Shown here piece after piece: positions 16,614-25,860 of a stretch of DNA of 50,504 bases (position 1 is the first letter of the stretch; every line of letters starts with the position of its first letter). The DNA is from an uncultured Christensenella sp. Lineage in GTDB: Bacteria > Bacillota > Clostridia > Christensenellales > UBA3700. Below the pieces are notes generated by a model. The model did no database searches. It was given only the letters and a program-made list of their open reading frames with translations, and had not been told where the DNA came from. The position numbers and the translations under genes were made by a program. The stretch lies in the NCBI GenBank assembly GCA_910583995.1, contig CAJTYW010000012.1, forward strand, positions 1 through 50,504, in the 5' to 3' direction.

Positions 16614-18346
16614 TGTTTGCCTCCTTCGTTATCACTATCTGTTTCTTCAATATTATCTTCGGTGTTCTCGCTTTCTGCAGCTGCATTTATTTCTCCTACT
16701 GACATAGCAGTTTGATTAATTGCATCAACTGTAGGAACACCTGTTACAGAACTTTCTAGTTCATTTGTAGGCAAAGCAATTTCTTCAGATTGACCGCCTT
16801 TGTTTTTCTTCTTTTTAGCTTTTCTCTTTTCTTCTTTTGCTTTGTCTTCAACTTCTTGTTCTTTAAGTTCTTTTACTTTTTCGTCATATTCTTCTTGAGT
16901 TATATCGCCTGCTTCCAAGTCTGCGTCCAAAGTACGCTGTCTAAGTTCACGCATCATAACTCTTAATTTTTTCTCACTTAAATCGTAGAAAATCATTGGC
17001 ACGCAACAAGCTAAACCACCTATGAAACTGATTACAGCTAGTATTCTTACCAAATTACCTCTAAATCCTGCCTCATACAAAACATCATAGTTTGTTAGCA
17101 AACCAAAAGACTCTGTAACAGCTGGAATTACGAAACCTGTAGCCATACCTACAACGGAAGTGATTATACCAATATTACAGAAGAAACCGTCCATTCTCTT
17201 ACCTGTTTTCCATTGATGATAGTCAAGGATATCGGCATTAATAGCAGGACCTGTAATAATTGATGTAGAGTTTGCAGCATTTGCAATGTAAATCAAAACA
17301 AATGTAACATAGAAACTACCTGTACTAAAGAAAGTCAAACCATAAGCAAAAGCAAATAGGATATTTGAAGCAATATTCAAATTTCGTTTACCTATGAATC
17401 TTACTATAATTGGAGCACTAACCATACCAATTAACGAAGCTGTACCCATTAAAGTTGTAAGCAGACCCATTATAACACCATTTTGCAATTGGTAAATAAA
17501 TACCCAGTTCAAAATTAGTGATGATGCGTTTCTTGCAAACAACATCATTTGTTGTATATTATAAAGCCATAAATACTTGTTACTGAAGGCACTTTTAATA
17601 CCTTCTACAAAAGGAATTTTTTCTGTATTTGTTTTCTTTTGCACAACCCTTTCTTTTGTACCGAAATATGCAAAGAATGTAAGTAAAATACCCAAAATAC
17701 CAAACACAGGGAATAGTAAACGATAAATTTTGATATCTATCATTGTACCGCCTGCAAGTTCTGCAATTACTGGGAAGAATAAACCAGTCAAAGTTGGTGC
17801 CATTGAGTAAATAATAGAACTGATAGAAACAATAGTTGTTCTTTCTTCACTGTTCGGGCTGATAACTTGTACTAAGTTCATATATGCTAGATATAACAAC
17901 TGATTGTAAAAAATATTAATCAATGTAAATCCAACCATAATCAATGCAAATTTAGTATTGTAATCTGCAGTTAGTGGTATGTATGCCATAGCAATAGATA
18001 TTACTGCCGCTGGAATAGATGCCCATAAAATAATTGGTCTGTATTTACCTTTTTTACTCTTTGTATTGTCCATTAACATTCCTCTGAATGGTACAATCAA
18101 CAAAGAAATCAAAACACCAACAACCGCAATAATTTGCATATGTGACGGAGTTAATCCATAAACCGAACCAATAAGCAAACTACCTGCTGACATTGCAATG
18201 TAGCCCACAACAGCTGCTATAAATTGAACACCGATACCGCCGATACTGTATGCAGCCATTTCTTTGATGGTAACATAGTTGCCTTTAGCAGGTGTACTCC
18301 ATTGAGAAGTAACCCACTTAATCTTTCCTTTTAAGTCAAGCTTCAT
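16610..18346 (-). CDS. GPH-family (MelB-like) sugar:cation symporter, MFS fold
   Basis: 578 residues with about 12 membrane segments in the first 470. MelB-like features: an N-terminal YSIGGIGVQF segment, the loop-2 motif PFRGMLMDNTKSKKGKYRP (positional match to the MelB D-x-T-x-S-x-x-G-x-x-R-P loop) and MDGFFCNIG-type loops in the C-terminal half. GPH proteins import glycosides, pentosides or hexuronides with Na+ or H+. The C-terminal 100 residues are unusual: a Lys/Glu-rich coiled stretch (EEKRKAKKKKNKGG) and then an acidic tail. A good SD (AAGGAAGG) precedes the ATG. The gene is first in a two-gene unit with the lipoprotein, near GH20. The substrate is unknown; a hexosamine-containing sugar is plausible from context. 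Confidence 0.82.
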   Translation of the reverse strand: MKLDLKGKIKWVTSQWSTPAKGNYVTIKEMAAYSIGGIGVQFIAAVVGYIAMSAGSLLIGSVYGLTPSHMQIIAVVGVLISLLIVPFRGMLMDNTKSKKGKYRPIILWASIPAAVISIAMAYIPLTADYNTKFALIMVGFTLINIFYNQLLYLAYMNLVQVISPNSEERTTIVSISSIIYSMAPTLTGLFFPVIAELAGGTMIDIKIYRLLFPVFGILGILLTFFAYFGTKERVVQKKTNTEKIPFVEGIKSAFSNKYLWLYNIQQMMLFARNASSLILNWVFIYQLQNGVIMGLLTTLMGTASLIGMVSAPIIVRFIGKRNLNIASNILFAFAYGLTFFSTGSFYVTFVLIYIANAANSTSIITGPAINADILDYHQWKTGKRMDGFFCNIGIITSVVGMATGFVIPAVTESFGLLTNYDVLYEAGFRGNLVRILAVISFIGGLACCVPMIFYDLSEKKLRVMMRELRQRTLDADLEAGDITQEEYDEKVKELKEQEVEDKAKEEKRKAKKKKNKGGQSEEIALPTNELESSVTGVPTVDAINQTAMSVGEINAAAESENTEDNIEETDSDNEGGKQ

Positions 18347-18404
18347 AATTTCCTTCCTTTACTTTATTTAATTAAAATATTAGATTTTAATCATATATAA
18401 ATAT

Positions 18405-18433
18405 ATAATAGCATTAATTTACACTCAAGTAAA
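18405..18433 (-). promoter_or_regulatory. Probable promoter of the GPH-lipoprotein unit
   Basis: Minus strand: -35 TTTACT, 17-nt spacer, -10 TATTAT, about 60 nt before the ATG at 18346. Confidence 0.55.
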
Positions 18434-18609
18434 TAGGTTTTTTAAATTTTACCAAAATTATACATATCTTAAGCCATAAAATGACTTGTTATTTATAATT
18501 GTATAAAAAAAGATAAAATATACAGATGTTTTAATTATAGGTATAACAAAATTTAAACATTAATACTAAGTAGTTGTAATTCAAAATTTATAAAATATTC
18601 CACACATAA

Positions 18610-18641
18610 AAAAGCCGGCATTTAATAAAATGCTGGCTTTT
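18610..18641. terminator. Bidirectional-looking hairpin terminator in the GH20-GPH gap
   Basis: 14-bp stem AAAAGCCGGCATTT / AAATGCTGGCTTTT with one G-U pair. T-rich DNA follows on both strands. It lies 280 nt beyond the GH20 stop, after another terminator. The stretch 18642-18860 between the two holds no gene that I can support; a short minus-strand RNA ending here is possible but unproven. Confidence 0.75.
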
Positions 18642-18860
18642 AATTTTGATATTTAATTTTTATTTAATTATACTAATTATTTTTACCATAATTATACAAT
18701 TTTTCAACTATGCTTTTATTTTTTATTTAAATATCTAATTTGCCATAATTCTGCAAACTCACGCTAGCTAAACAACATTAAATATCAATATAAACTCTTA
18801 ATCAAAAAACATTTAACTTTATTTTAAATATACAATCTATATTTACAATCATTATTACAA

Positions 18861-18894
18861 AAGGCAACAACCATAATTAAATGATTATTGCCTT
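18861..18894 (-). terminator. Terminator of the GH20 gene
   Basis: 14-bp stem (AAGGCAATAATCAT with ATGGTTGTTGCCTT, two G-U pairs) followed on the minus strand by TTGTAAT. It begins 25 nt past the stop codon at 18919. Confidence 0.8.
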
Positions 18895-18918
18895 ATAAAA
18901 ATTTTTGCTTAAAATTAA

Positions 18919-20493
18919 TTATTTGCAGTATTTTTCATACTCGTGGTTTTGGTTTTTTGACCAATTTAGCCAAGCTTTTGATGCTCTTCCCCAATTTTTT
19001 AAGCCACGCACCAAATAAGCATCTCTATTAGCGTATTTAATATTCAATGTATCCATTATTTTCATTTGAACAGGAAGTCTTGTTTCAAAATCAGCAAAGT
19101 TTTTATTTTCTTTTGCTGTCCAGTTAATCTCACCAAGTGCCTGCATACGCGGATAAATATTGAATTGTAATTTGCCTAATTCTCTTATATACTCAGTCCA
19201 AAGTGGTGCTTCAATGCCTAGTACTTGGCTTTCAAAAGACATATTTAATCCCATTGTATCCAAATCTACTGAATAATATTTCTTCAAATCTTTCATATCA
19301 TAGCAATGGTCCATATAAAGATAAGGTTCAGGTGTTAAAATAACTTTATTACCTTTTGCAAGCCATTTGTCTACGCCGCTCATTTTAGCAGAGTGTATCC
19401 ACCATTGAATGATTGTTTCGTCAGATAGTTCGGTTGCTCTTAAAATCTCATTCCAACCAATCATACTTCTGCCTTTTGTCTTTAGGTATTGCAAAATTTG
19501 ATTATTAAACCAACCTTGCAAATCCTCTTCACCTTTTAAGCTTAATTCCTTAATTTTGGCTTGACATTTTGGGCAAACTTTCCATTTTTTCTTAGGTACT
19601 TCGTCACCGCCTATATGCAAATACGGATAAGGGAATAACTCTACTATTTCGTCAATTATGTCTTTAACAAATGGCATTAATTTGTCGCCACCAACGCAGC
19701 CGATATCGTCCAATATTCCCCAATGAGTTGAAACATCAATCTGCTTACCTTCGCAAGAAAGTTCAGGATAGCAATTTATTGCAGCTACCAAATGTCCTGG
19801 CATATCAATTTCCGGCAAAACTTCGATATGTAACTTTTTAGCGTATTCCACAACTTCTTTAATTTGCTCTTGAGTGAAATATAGTCCGTCGCCATATTCT
19901 TTGTCTTCCATTTTATTACCCGCAAGCTGTGTACCCTTTCTTTTAGAACCTTGCTCAGTAAGTAACGGATATTTTTTAATTTCTATTCTCCAACCTTGGT
20001 CATCTGTCAAGTGCCAATGGAAAACATTCAATTTATTAAGTGCCATCATATCAAGACATTGTTTTACAACATTAACGCCATAAAAATGTCTTGCAACATC
20101 TAGCATAAATGCTCTTCTTTTAAATCTTGGTTTATCTTGTATTTCGCAACAAGGAATATCAATTTCTTCTGCGTTGTGAATGGTATCAACTAAGCTCAAT
20201 TGTCTTAATGTTTGCAAGCTGTAAAAAGCACCTGCTTCATCACTTGCTTTGACAGTAATACCATCATTATCAACAATCAAAATATATCCTTCTTTGTCCA
20301 AACTTTCGTCTTTTACAAAGTTGATATCACCTTTGGCTGAAATAACACTGCCTTCCACTCCGCTTTTTGAAAACGCTTGTACTAATTGCATTTTAGTAAG
20401 TGGGAATTCTCCGCCTATAGTAGTCTTAAAAGTGTATTTAAAAACACCTTTTTTTTCTGTAACTTTTAATGGTTTTGGAATAATCGAAATCAT
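18919..20493 (-). CDS. Beta-N-acetylhexosaminidase, glycoside hydrolase family 20
   Basis: 524 residues. GH20 enzymes remove terminal GlcNAc or GalNAc from glycans. The N-terminal GH20b-like domain (about 1-120) ends in GAFYSLQTLRQL. The catalytic barrel begins RRAFMLDVARHFYGV, and HWHLTDDQGWRIEIKKYP is the usual substrate-binding stretch. The catalytic Asp-Glu pair is D297-E298 in LHIGGDEVPK. W-rich motifs WNEIL and QWW follow, as expected. No signal peptide is seen, so it probably acts inside the cell on imported oligosaccharides. SD AGGAG precedes the ATG. The downstream CPKC motif is common in bacterial GH20 proteins of this type. It is flanked by two MFS transporters that may supply its substrate. 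Confidence 0.92.
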   Translation of the reverse strand: MISIIPKPLKVTEKKGVFKYTFKTTIGGEFPLTKMQLVQAFSKSGVEGSVISAKGDINFVKDESLDKEGYILIVDNDGITVKASDEAGAFYSLQTLRQLSLVDTIHNAEEIDIPCCEIQDKPRFKRRAFMLDVARHFYGVNVVKQCLDMMALNKLNVFHWHLTDDQGWRIEIKKYPLLTEQGSKRKGTQLAGNKMEDKEYGDGLYFTQEQIKEVVEYAKKLHIEVLPEIDMPGHLVAAINCYPELSCEGKQIDVSTHWGILDDIGCVGGDKLMPFVKDIIDEIVELFPYPYLHIGGDEVPKKKWKVCPKCQAKIKELSLKGEEDLQGWFNNQILQYLKTKGRSMIGWNEILRATELSDETIIQWWIHSAKMSGVDKWLAKGNKVILTPEPYLYMDHCYDMKDLKKYYSVDLDTMGLNMSFESQVLGIEAPLWTEYIRELGKLQFNIYPRMQALGEINWTAKENKNFADFETRLPVQMKIMDTLNIKYANRDAYLVRGLKNWGRASKAWLNWSKNQNHEYEKYCK

Positions 20494-20548
20494 AATTTTC
20501 TCCTATTAAATTTATATTTTTAGCAAAATTAATTGCTTAAATATTAAT

Positions 20549-20606
20549 TTTACCCCGATTTTTGACGGGTTTTTATCACAAAATACTTAAACTTGATTAA
20601 TTATCA
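20549..20606. repeat. Intergenic element similar to 26040-26098
   Basis: Both stretches share CCCCGATTTTTGA and then about two thirds identity by eye for another 40 nt (GG...AT.CA.AAAAC.C.TAAA..T). Here it lies between the GH20 start and the MFS stop codon. The minus-strand reading also has a short CCCG/CGGG hairpin. It may be a dispersed repeat; its role is unknown. Confidence 0.4.
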
Positions 20607-20608
20607 AA

Positions 20609-22075
20609 TTAAATATCCATAATGTTTGCTTTTATTTCTTCCTTAGTTGGCTTATTATCTCCGTGCTTAACAAACAGCATAACTATAAACGCAATTATTA
20701 TATTGACAGATGCAAAAATAAACATTACATTGTCCTGAATTTTATCCATAAATAGTCCTGCAAAAAATGGTGCAACTGCTTGTGCAGACATTGATGCAAC
20801 ATAATAATAGCCTGTATATTTACCTACATTACTGCCCTTTGACATTTCGCATACCATAGGCAGAGTATTAACATTTACAATGATTAAGCCTATACCTGCA
20901 AGAACAAAACAAATGCCTACAATATAACTTGTGCTTGCGGTTACAAAAAAGCAAGGAAAAAATGCAATGCTTGCAAGTGCAAAACCAATTAAAGTAGATT
21001 TTTTTCTGCCAATTTTGCCTGACATAAAACCGACAGGAATCAAAGCCAAAGCACCACCAAGCCCGTTTGCAAAGTTGATTAGTCCTACGCCTGATGATTG
21101 CATAAGCAATTTATCTGTAACATAAACAGAAAGATGCGACCTTACTGCATTGTATCCCATAAACCAAAAGAAAATTGCGGCTAAAATAAGTAGTAAACTT
21201 ATCAATTTTGATTTTGAGAGTTTTTCTTGCCCGCTAGTTTCTTCTTCGTCAACCACATTCCACTTTTTCTCTTCTTCATATCGAGAAGCTACAAACTTCT
21301 TTTCATTTACAAGTAGCATATACCCTGCAAGTAACATATACATAAACATTACTAGCAATAAAAACAATAATACAAAAGAACCATAATCGGGAGCAAACAA
21401 GCTATAAAGTCCAATTGAAATAAATCCGCCAATACCACCCATAAAATTCATTATGGCATTTGCACCTGACCTTAATGGTTTGATTGTAACATCTGGCATT
21501 AAAGCAACTACAGGAGCACGGAATGCAGACATTGTAACCAAAAGCACAAACAATACAATGATAAACAGCACAATCGATGTAGGGTTTGTTACAGTATTTG
21601 CAAGTGCCATTTTTACTTGAGCCGCGTGAAAATCGATACTAAATTGTGCATATAAGGGATTTTCTTCAGTAATCGTCCTATAAATTGGGTCCAAATATTT
21701 GCTATCCAAATACCCTTTTGATACCAAAGTATCAATGCTTTTTACACCTGCATTTACAAGCTTATTAAACTCTGTATTTTCTATTGCAATAAGTAGCATA
21801 ACCAAAACACCTGCAAGCAATGTACCGATAACTATATATGGGGTTCTTCTGCCAAACACTTTACCTTTTGACTTGTCAGACAAGCTACCAAACAAAGGAA
21901 GCAATACTATTGCAAGTATATTGTCAAGTCCCATAATCAATCCACGCCATACTGCAGATAATCCGTAAGTTCTATCAAGCAAAATAGGTACAGCAAAATC
22001 ATATACTTCCCAAAAAAGCATAATAATTACAAAGGCTATTCCGACTTTAAATACTCTTAATTTATCAAGTTTCAT
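20609..22075 (-). CDS. MFS sugar transporter (GPH/SLC45-like)
   Basis: 488 residues with about 12 membrane segments. The loop between segments 2 and 3 reads GSLSDKSKGKVFGRRTPYI, the D-[KR]-[ST]-x-x-x-x-GRR-P motif of the GPH and SLC45-type sucrose transporter groups. There is an enlarged extracellular loop near residues 95-160 and a central cytoplasmic loop with KKWNVVDEEE. The C-terminal half has GFMSGKIGRKKS. The gene is 115 nt upstream of GH20 on the same strand and could be cotranscribed with it. A perfect promoter lies just upstream. I infer uptake of a GlcNAc-containing sugar; the ion and the sugar are not known. Confidence 0.8.
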   Translation of the reverse strand: MKLDKLRVFKVGIAFVIIMLFWEVYDFAVPILLDRTYGLSAVWRGLIMGLDNILAIVLLPLFGSLSDKSKGKVFGRRTPYIVIGTLLAGVLVMLLIAIENTEFNKLVNAGVKSIDTLVSKGYLDSKYLDPIYRTITEENPLYAQFSIDFHAAQVKMALANTVTNPTSIVLFIIVLFVLLVTMSAFRAPVVALMPDVTIKPLRSGANAIMNFMGGIGGFISIGLYSLFAPDYGSFVLLFLLLVMFMYMLLAGYMLLVNEKKFVASRYEEEKKWNVVDEEETSGQEKLSKSKLISLLLILAAIFFWFMGYNAVRSHLSVYVTDKLLMQSSGVGLINFANGLGGALALIPVGFMSGKIGRKKSTLIGFALASIAFFPCFFVTASTSYIVGICFVLAGIGLIIVNVNTLPMVCEMSKGSNVGKYTGYYYVASMSAQAVAPFFAGLFMDKIQDNVMFIFASVNIIIAFIVMLFVKHGDNKPTKEEIKANIMDI

Positions 22076-22118
22076 ATTTAGTCCCTAAATTACCTACAAG
22101 CTTAAATATATTACTTTT

Positions 22119-22147
22119 ATTATAGCCTAAACAATCAATAAAGTCAA
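22119..22147 (-). promoter_or_regulatory. Promoter of the MFS-GH20 unit
   Basis: Minus strand: -35 TTGACT, 17-nt spacer, -10 TATAAT, about 45 nt before the ATG at 22075. Confidence 0.75.
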
Positions 22148-22232
22148 TAGCAATAAATTGTCTATTTTAATTTCAAAGCCTAAATAATATATTTTTTAAT
22201 TTTGCAAATAAAAACTTTATGCTGTAAAAAAA

Positions 22233-22254
22233 TTGCTTTCAACTACGAAAGCAA
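22233..22254 (-). terminator. Terminator of the SSB-like gene
   Basis: 8-bp stem TTGCTTTC / GAAAGCAA, followed on the minus strand by a run of seven or eight T, just past the stop codon at 22263. Confidence 0.85.
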
Positions 22255-22262
22255 CTATTTTA

Positions 22263-22913
22263 TTAAATTATTTCTTCTATTTTTTCGCCGTCTTCCATAT
22301 TTTCCAAAGCAATTTTGCTTACTGACACTTCATAAGCTGTTCTGTCTTCAACAATGCCGTCGCTGTCAACTTTTTGATATACTCTGCTTTGAATCCTGCC
22401 TGACAAGCTAATTTTTGTGCCGACTGGCAAGTTTTTAATAAATCTTGCGTTACGTCCCCAAGTTATGCAAGGGATATAATCGCTTTTGTTATATGCTCTG
22501 TTTACTGCAAGCAAAACATCACAAATCTCTCTTTTAAAAGGTGTTGTTCTGTATACAGGTGGTTTACAAATATATCCTACAATATCAATATTATTGCCAT
22601 TAATTATTACTTCATCGTCAAGTATTTCCCTAACAAAAACGGTTAGCATTAATCTACTTTTATCATCTACCATTTTATTGTATGACCTAAATTGTCCGCT
22701 TACGGATATCACATCTCCAACTTTTATGTCGTGTTCAATGATAAGTCTTTCGGAAATAGTAATAGGCAAAATATCAACTTGCTCACTCAATCTTTTTACT
22801 TCAATTTTTGTCTCATAAAAGCCCTCACCAAACACTTCGTGTGAAAATACCGGAACTTCTAAAATTTTGCCCGTAATTGCCAATTTGTTGTTGCTCATCT
22901 GTTCGTAATTCAT
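22263..22913 (-). CDS. Double OB-fold, SSB-like single-stranded DNA-binding protein
   Basis: 216 residues in two similar halves. Residues 10-105 (NKLAITGKILEVPVFS, VGDVISVSGQFRSYN, LMLTVFVREI) and 106-205 (NNIDIVGYICKPPVYRTT, VNRAYNKSDYIPCITWGRNA, VGTKISLSGRIQSRVY) each look like an SSB/PriB OB fold. The second half is the better match: R-x-Y and ITWGRNA resemble the strand with D/N-x-I-x-x-x-x-W/F in SSB. There is no acidic C-terminal tip of the classic SSB type. It is probably an accessory SSB-like protein, not the main replication SSB. The ATG at 22913 has GGGGAG ten nt upstream. It follows the deacetylase gene by 20 nt and may share its transcript. Confidence 0.7.
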   Translation of the reverse strand: MNYEQMSNNKLAITGKILEVPVFSHEVFGEGFYETKIEVKRLSEQVDILPITISERLIIEHDIKVGDVISVSGQFRSYNKMVDDKSRLMLTVFVREILDDEVIINGNNIDIVGYICKPPVYRTTPFKREICDVLLAVNRAYNKSDYIPCITWGRNARFIKNLPVGTKISLSGRIQSRVYQKVDSDGIVEDRTAYEVSVSKIALENMEDGEKIEEII

Positions 22914-22933
22914 TATCTACTAACTCCCCAAAT

Positions 22934-23701
22934 TTATTTTTGTTTATGCTGCACACCGTTCACATCGATGGTAAAGCCATTTTTATACACTAATTCACTT
23001 ACTGTTTGAAAAGAATATCCTTCCCCTAACAAGTGTTCTATTACTTTTGGAAGTGCATCTAACACGTGGTCAGAATTGTTGTGGAACAATATTATATCCC
23101 CAAAAGACGCTTTGCTTTTTACTCGTTTTAATATTTCATCGCCTTTTAATCCTTTCCAGTCAAGAGTGTCAATACTCCACTGCACTGCCTGCATATTCAG
23201 ATTAGTAACATTTTGAATTAATTTGTTGTTATAATCCCCAAATGGTGCTCTGAATACATAAGGCCTTTTGCCTGTCAAACTTTCTACTTTTTTGTTGACA
23301 TATTCTATTTCGTCAACTATTGTTGCGTCCTGCAAAGTTGACATCTTTAGGTGATTGTGGCTGTGGTTTCCTATATCAAATCCGTTTTCTGCAAGCTTTT
23401 TTACTTCATCTTCATACTTATCAACCCAAAAGCCTACCAAAAAGAATGTCGCCTTTATATTATATTTGTTAAGTATGTCAATTATGCCTTGAGTTTTATC
23501 CGCTCCCCAAGCAGCATCAAAAGATAATGCCACAACCTTATTCTCGCCAGTATCTACTCTGTAAACAGGTAGTTTTCTGCTTTCCCCACTTACCATAATT
23601 GAGCTGTTTGTAATCATAAACAAACAAGCAGTCAAAGCACATACCAAAACAAATGCTACTAATACTTTGTACACAGACTTAATTTTAAAAGTATAAAACA
23701 C
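22934..23701 (-). CDS. Polysaccharide deacetylase (CE4 / NodB domain, PdaB-like), membrane-anchored
   Basis: 255 residues. One N-terminal membrane helix (about 11-32) is followed by a CE4 domain acting outside the cell. Motif 1 is LSFDAAWGADKT (about 54-65), the PdaB/YlxY variant of TFDDG. Motif 2 is HSHNH (about 114-118), the metal-binding histidines. Motif 3 is RAPFGDYN (about 150), followed by W-x-IDTLDW. CE4 enzymes of this type deacetylate peptidoglycan or related polymers. The start is a GTG at 23701 preceded by GGGGGGC, an SD made of a G6 run with very short spacing; a later GTG (residue 10) is possible. The 400-nt region upstream has two terminators of the next gene and no clear promoter. 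Confidence 0.85.
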   Translation of the reverse strand: MFYTFKIKSVYKVLVAFVLVCALTACLFMITNSSIMVSGESRKLPVYRVDTGENKVVALSFDAAWGADKTQGIIDILNKYNIKATFFLVGFWVDKYEDEVKKLAENGFDIGNHSHNHLKMSTLQDATIVDEIEYVNKKVESLTGKRPYVFRAPFGDYNNKLIQNVTNLNMQAVQWSIDTLDWKGLKGDEILKRVKSKASFGDIILFHNNSDHVLDALPKVIEHLLGEGYSFQTVSELVYKNGFTIDVNGVQHKQK

Positions 23702-23704
23702 GCG

Positions 23705-23710
23705 CCCCCC
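23705..23710 (-). repeat. G6 tract at the Shine-Dalgarno position of the deacetylase gene
   Basis: Six C on the plus strand, read as G6 a few nt before the GTG start. It is shorter than the other tracts and belongs to the same recurring pattern. Confidence 0.6.
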
Positions 23711-24004
23711 ACTTCAGATACTATTATACATAATATATGATAACTAAAATTTAGAGATTTTGTCGAATAATGTCTTACCTTAAATATTTGCTCGAAAAAA
23801 TCTAATTTGTATTACAATTTATTGCAAAAAAACACAAAATAGAACTTTTTTTATTAAAATGACAAAATCTTTTTTTCAATATCTTTGCAATATATCTTTA
23901 CTTTTATTATAATATTAGAAAAATTATCTCTACCATAAGCATTAATTTTATTAATTTGTCAAATTTAATCGTAATTTTATATTTTATTTACATTTTCACA
24001 AAAA

Positions 24005-24027
24005 AATAAGGCTAATTTAGCCTTATT
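24005..24027 (-). terminator. Second terminator after the DUF6273/dockerin gene
   Basis: Perfect 10-bp stem AATAAGGCTA / TAGCCTTATT with a 3-nt loop; TTTTTG follows on the minus strand. The gap 23711-24004 shows nothing else. Confidence 0.85.
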
Positions 24028-24049
24028 GTTACAATAATTATTCATTTAA

Positions 24050-24103
24050 AAAAGGGAGTGCGTTTGAAGTACCCTTAAATAGTTCACTTCATTTACACTC
24101 CTT
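24050..24103 (-). terminator. First, long-stem terminator after the DUF6273/dockerin gene
   Basis: A long interrupted stem: GGAGTG with CACTCC outside and GAAGT with ACTTC inside, followed on the minus strand by CCCTTTTTT. It lies about 15 nt past the stop codon at 24118. Confidence 0.75.
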
Positions 24104-24117
24104 ATATATTGTTTATT

Positions 24118-25809
24118 TTATAAAAACAAGTCCATTGTTAGCTTTTGATTTATTACATTTAAAATAATCTCACTATCTGCACTTGTTACCTTGCCTTTGT
24201 TTATAATTAGGCTTGCAATCTTTATTTCTATATTCAAATTATTATATAATTCACTATCGCTTGCTATCTGCCTTAGGTACATAACATCACTTGCAGTTAT
24301 TCTGCCGTCACCATTTACATCGCCTAGTACGGATAGATATACAATATCTGTAGCCGTTGTTCCATTATACAATTCCACCCTATATCCTGTACCAATTATT
24401 TGATTTGATACTACTTCTGCGCCTTTGTCATAAATCAAATTATTTTTACTATCGTATACCTTGATTGAGCTTTTTGAATTTTCTAAATTAGCCACAAATG
24501 TAGAAAGTTTTGTATTAGGCAAGATTTTGCCAAGTACGCTTGAACTATCTATGCTTGCACTATGTTTGCTATTTGTGGTCGCATAGTTTTGTCTTACATT
24601 ATTTTTATCTATAGTTTGGTAATCATATCCACTTTCCTTAGTTGGAGCAATTCCATTTGCTACACCTTCAAATGCTGCGCTTAAATTTAAATGTATTGCG
24701 GGGCGTACGCCTACAGTTTTAGAGCTAACTCTGACGATACTAGCCCCACCAGACGAATTTAAAAGAAAAGCATTACAGTAAGCACTATGGTCACCGGAAC
24801 GTACCCAAGACCAACTATTACCCGAAAACTTACGTTGATTCGGAGTCAATTTCCAGACGCACTTATCAGGAAACATTGAGTCTCCACCACCATTACTATC
24901 TTTCAATGCCCCTGTTTCTGTCATTGAAGGTAGCCAAATATAATCTTCGCCCCAATCATTGTATCTATACCCATTTACAGTTGTATTTTCATCATAAGAT
25001 ATGTATTTTCCATATTTTTCATTAGAAGACCAATTTTCATTTTCATCCCACCCCCAGGTGTAACCATCATATGGATTAATCACATTACCTAAGCTATCAT
25101 TTTTAAAATCTCTTCCACTATCTCTACCACTTCTTGTTAAGTTGTGCTGATAATCTATGTATTTTGGTTGCACAAGATAATTTTTGGCAAAATATCCACT
25201 ACTAAACATACTCCAATTTTCCGCTGTCAAAAGTGCATTACGAATTGTACTGCTACTATACATATCTGCACCATAGTTAATCATATCACTGCCATATGCT
25301 GCGCCTATTTTTAAAGGGAAATCAGAATACATAGATGTGCCTTCGCTTTGTGTTAAATACAATGTCATTATTACACTATTTTTATTGTTTGGCGTATCTG
25401 CAAGTGTTAGTGATGTCACACTCCATTGCTTACCACCCAATGTTACCACCATTCCTTCTTCTGCATTACCTACTTTACTATTAATTGTCCTTGCTGTTAC
25501 TACTTTGCCTTTTGACAAATTAAATTCTTCTTTATCGTAATTATTCTCTACATAAGTAGCTGGATTGATTGTGCCAAAAAGTTTACTTTTTATGTCATTT
25601 ACTACATTTGGGTTAAATGTGTTTGTTACATTATTCCAAAGGTCTGCACCATTACCTGCTTGCACTGCTCCATTATTTGCAGTCAACGCAAATACTGGTT
25701 TTATTGAGTAAACAAGCAATGCTACCGCAAAAACTAAAGTTAGCATAAACACCAACATTGTTTTGCTATGAAAAATATTATTTAGATTTCTTGATTTTAA
25801 GTTTTTCAT
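24118..25809 (-). CDS. Exported DUF6273-like protein with a C-terminal dockerin-type module
   Basis: 563 residues. N-terminal signal/anchor at about 18-42 (KTMLVFMLTLVFAVALLVYS then FALTANN). Residues about 120-375 look like DUF6273, with the typical ending SWSWVRSGDHSA, GVRPAIHLNLS. The C-terminal 65 residues are a dockerin-like repeat pair: GDVNGDGRITASDVMYLRQ is a full Ca2+-binding first repeat, while the second (NKGKVTSADSEIILNVIN) is degenerate. A short strand-rich domain with VYDSKNNLIYD precedes it. The frame extends upstream to 25839, but the ATG at 25809 with GAAGGAG seven nt before is the right start. The only good promoter upstream lies in an invertible segment and points away. Function is unknown; surface display is likely. 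Confidence 0.75.
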   Translation of the reverse strand: MKNLKSRNLNNIFHSKTMLVFMLTLVFAVALLVYSIKPVFALTANNGAVQAGNGADLWNNVTNTFNPNVVNDIKSKLFGTINPATYVENNYDKEEFNLSKGKVVTARTINSKVGNAEEGMVVTLGGKQWSVTSLTLADTPNNKNSVIMTLYLTQSEGTSMYSDFPLKIGAAYGSDMINYGADMYSSSTIRNALLTAENWSMFSSGYFAKNYLVQPKYIDYQHNLTRSGRDSGRDFKNDSLGNVINPYDGYTWGWDENENWSSNEKYGKYISYDENTTVNGYRYNDWGEDYIWLPSMTETGALKDSNGGGDSMFPDKCVWKLTPNQRKFSGNSWSWVRSGDHSAYCNAFLLNSSGGASIVRVSSKTVGVRPAIHLNLSAAFEGVANGIAPTKESGYDYQTIDKNNVRQNYATTNSKHSASIDSSSVLGKILPNTKLSTFVANLENSKSSIKVYDSKNNLIYDKGAEVVSNQIIGTGYRVELYNGTTATDIVYLSVLGDVNGDGRITASDVMYLRQIASDSELYNNLNIEIKIASLIINKGKVTSADSEIILNVINQKLTMDLFL

Positions 25810-25832
25810 AATACTCTCCTTCAATTTGTTTA

Positions 25833-25860
25833 AGTACATAGAATAAATATATCTATGTAC
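25833..25860 (+). repeat. Left recombination site of a probable invertible promoter
   Basis: 28 bp whose exact reverse complement occurs at 25984-26011. Inside the site, arms GTACATAGA and TCTATGTAC form a dyad around the asymmetric 9-bp core ATAAATATA. This is the layout of a tyrosine-recombinase crossover site: two inverted arms and an asymmetric spacer that sets the orientation. Confidence 0.85.
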
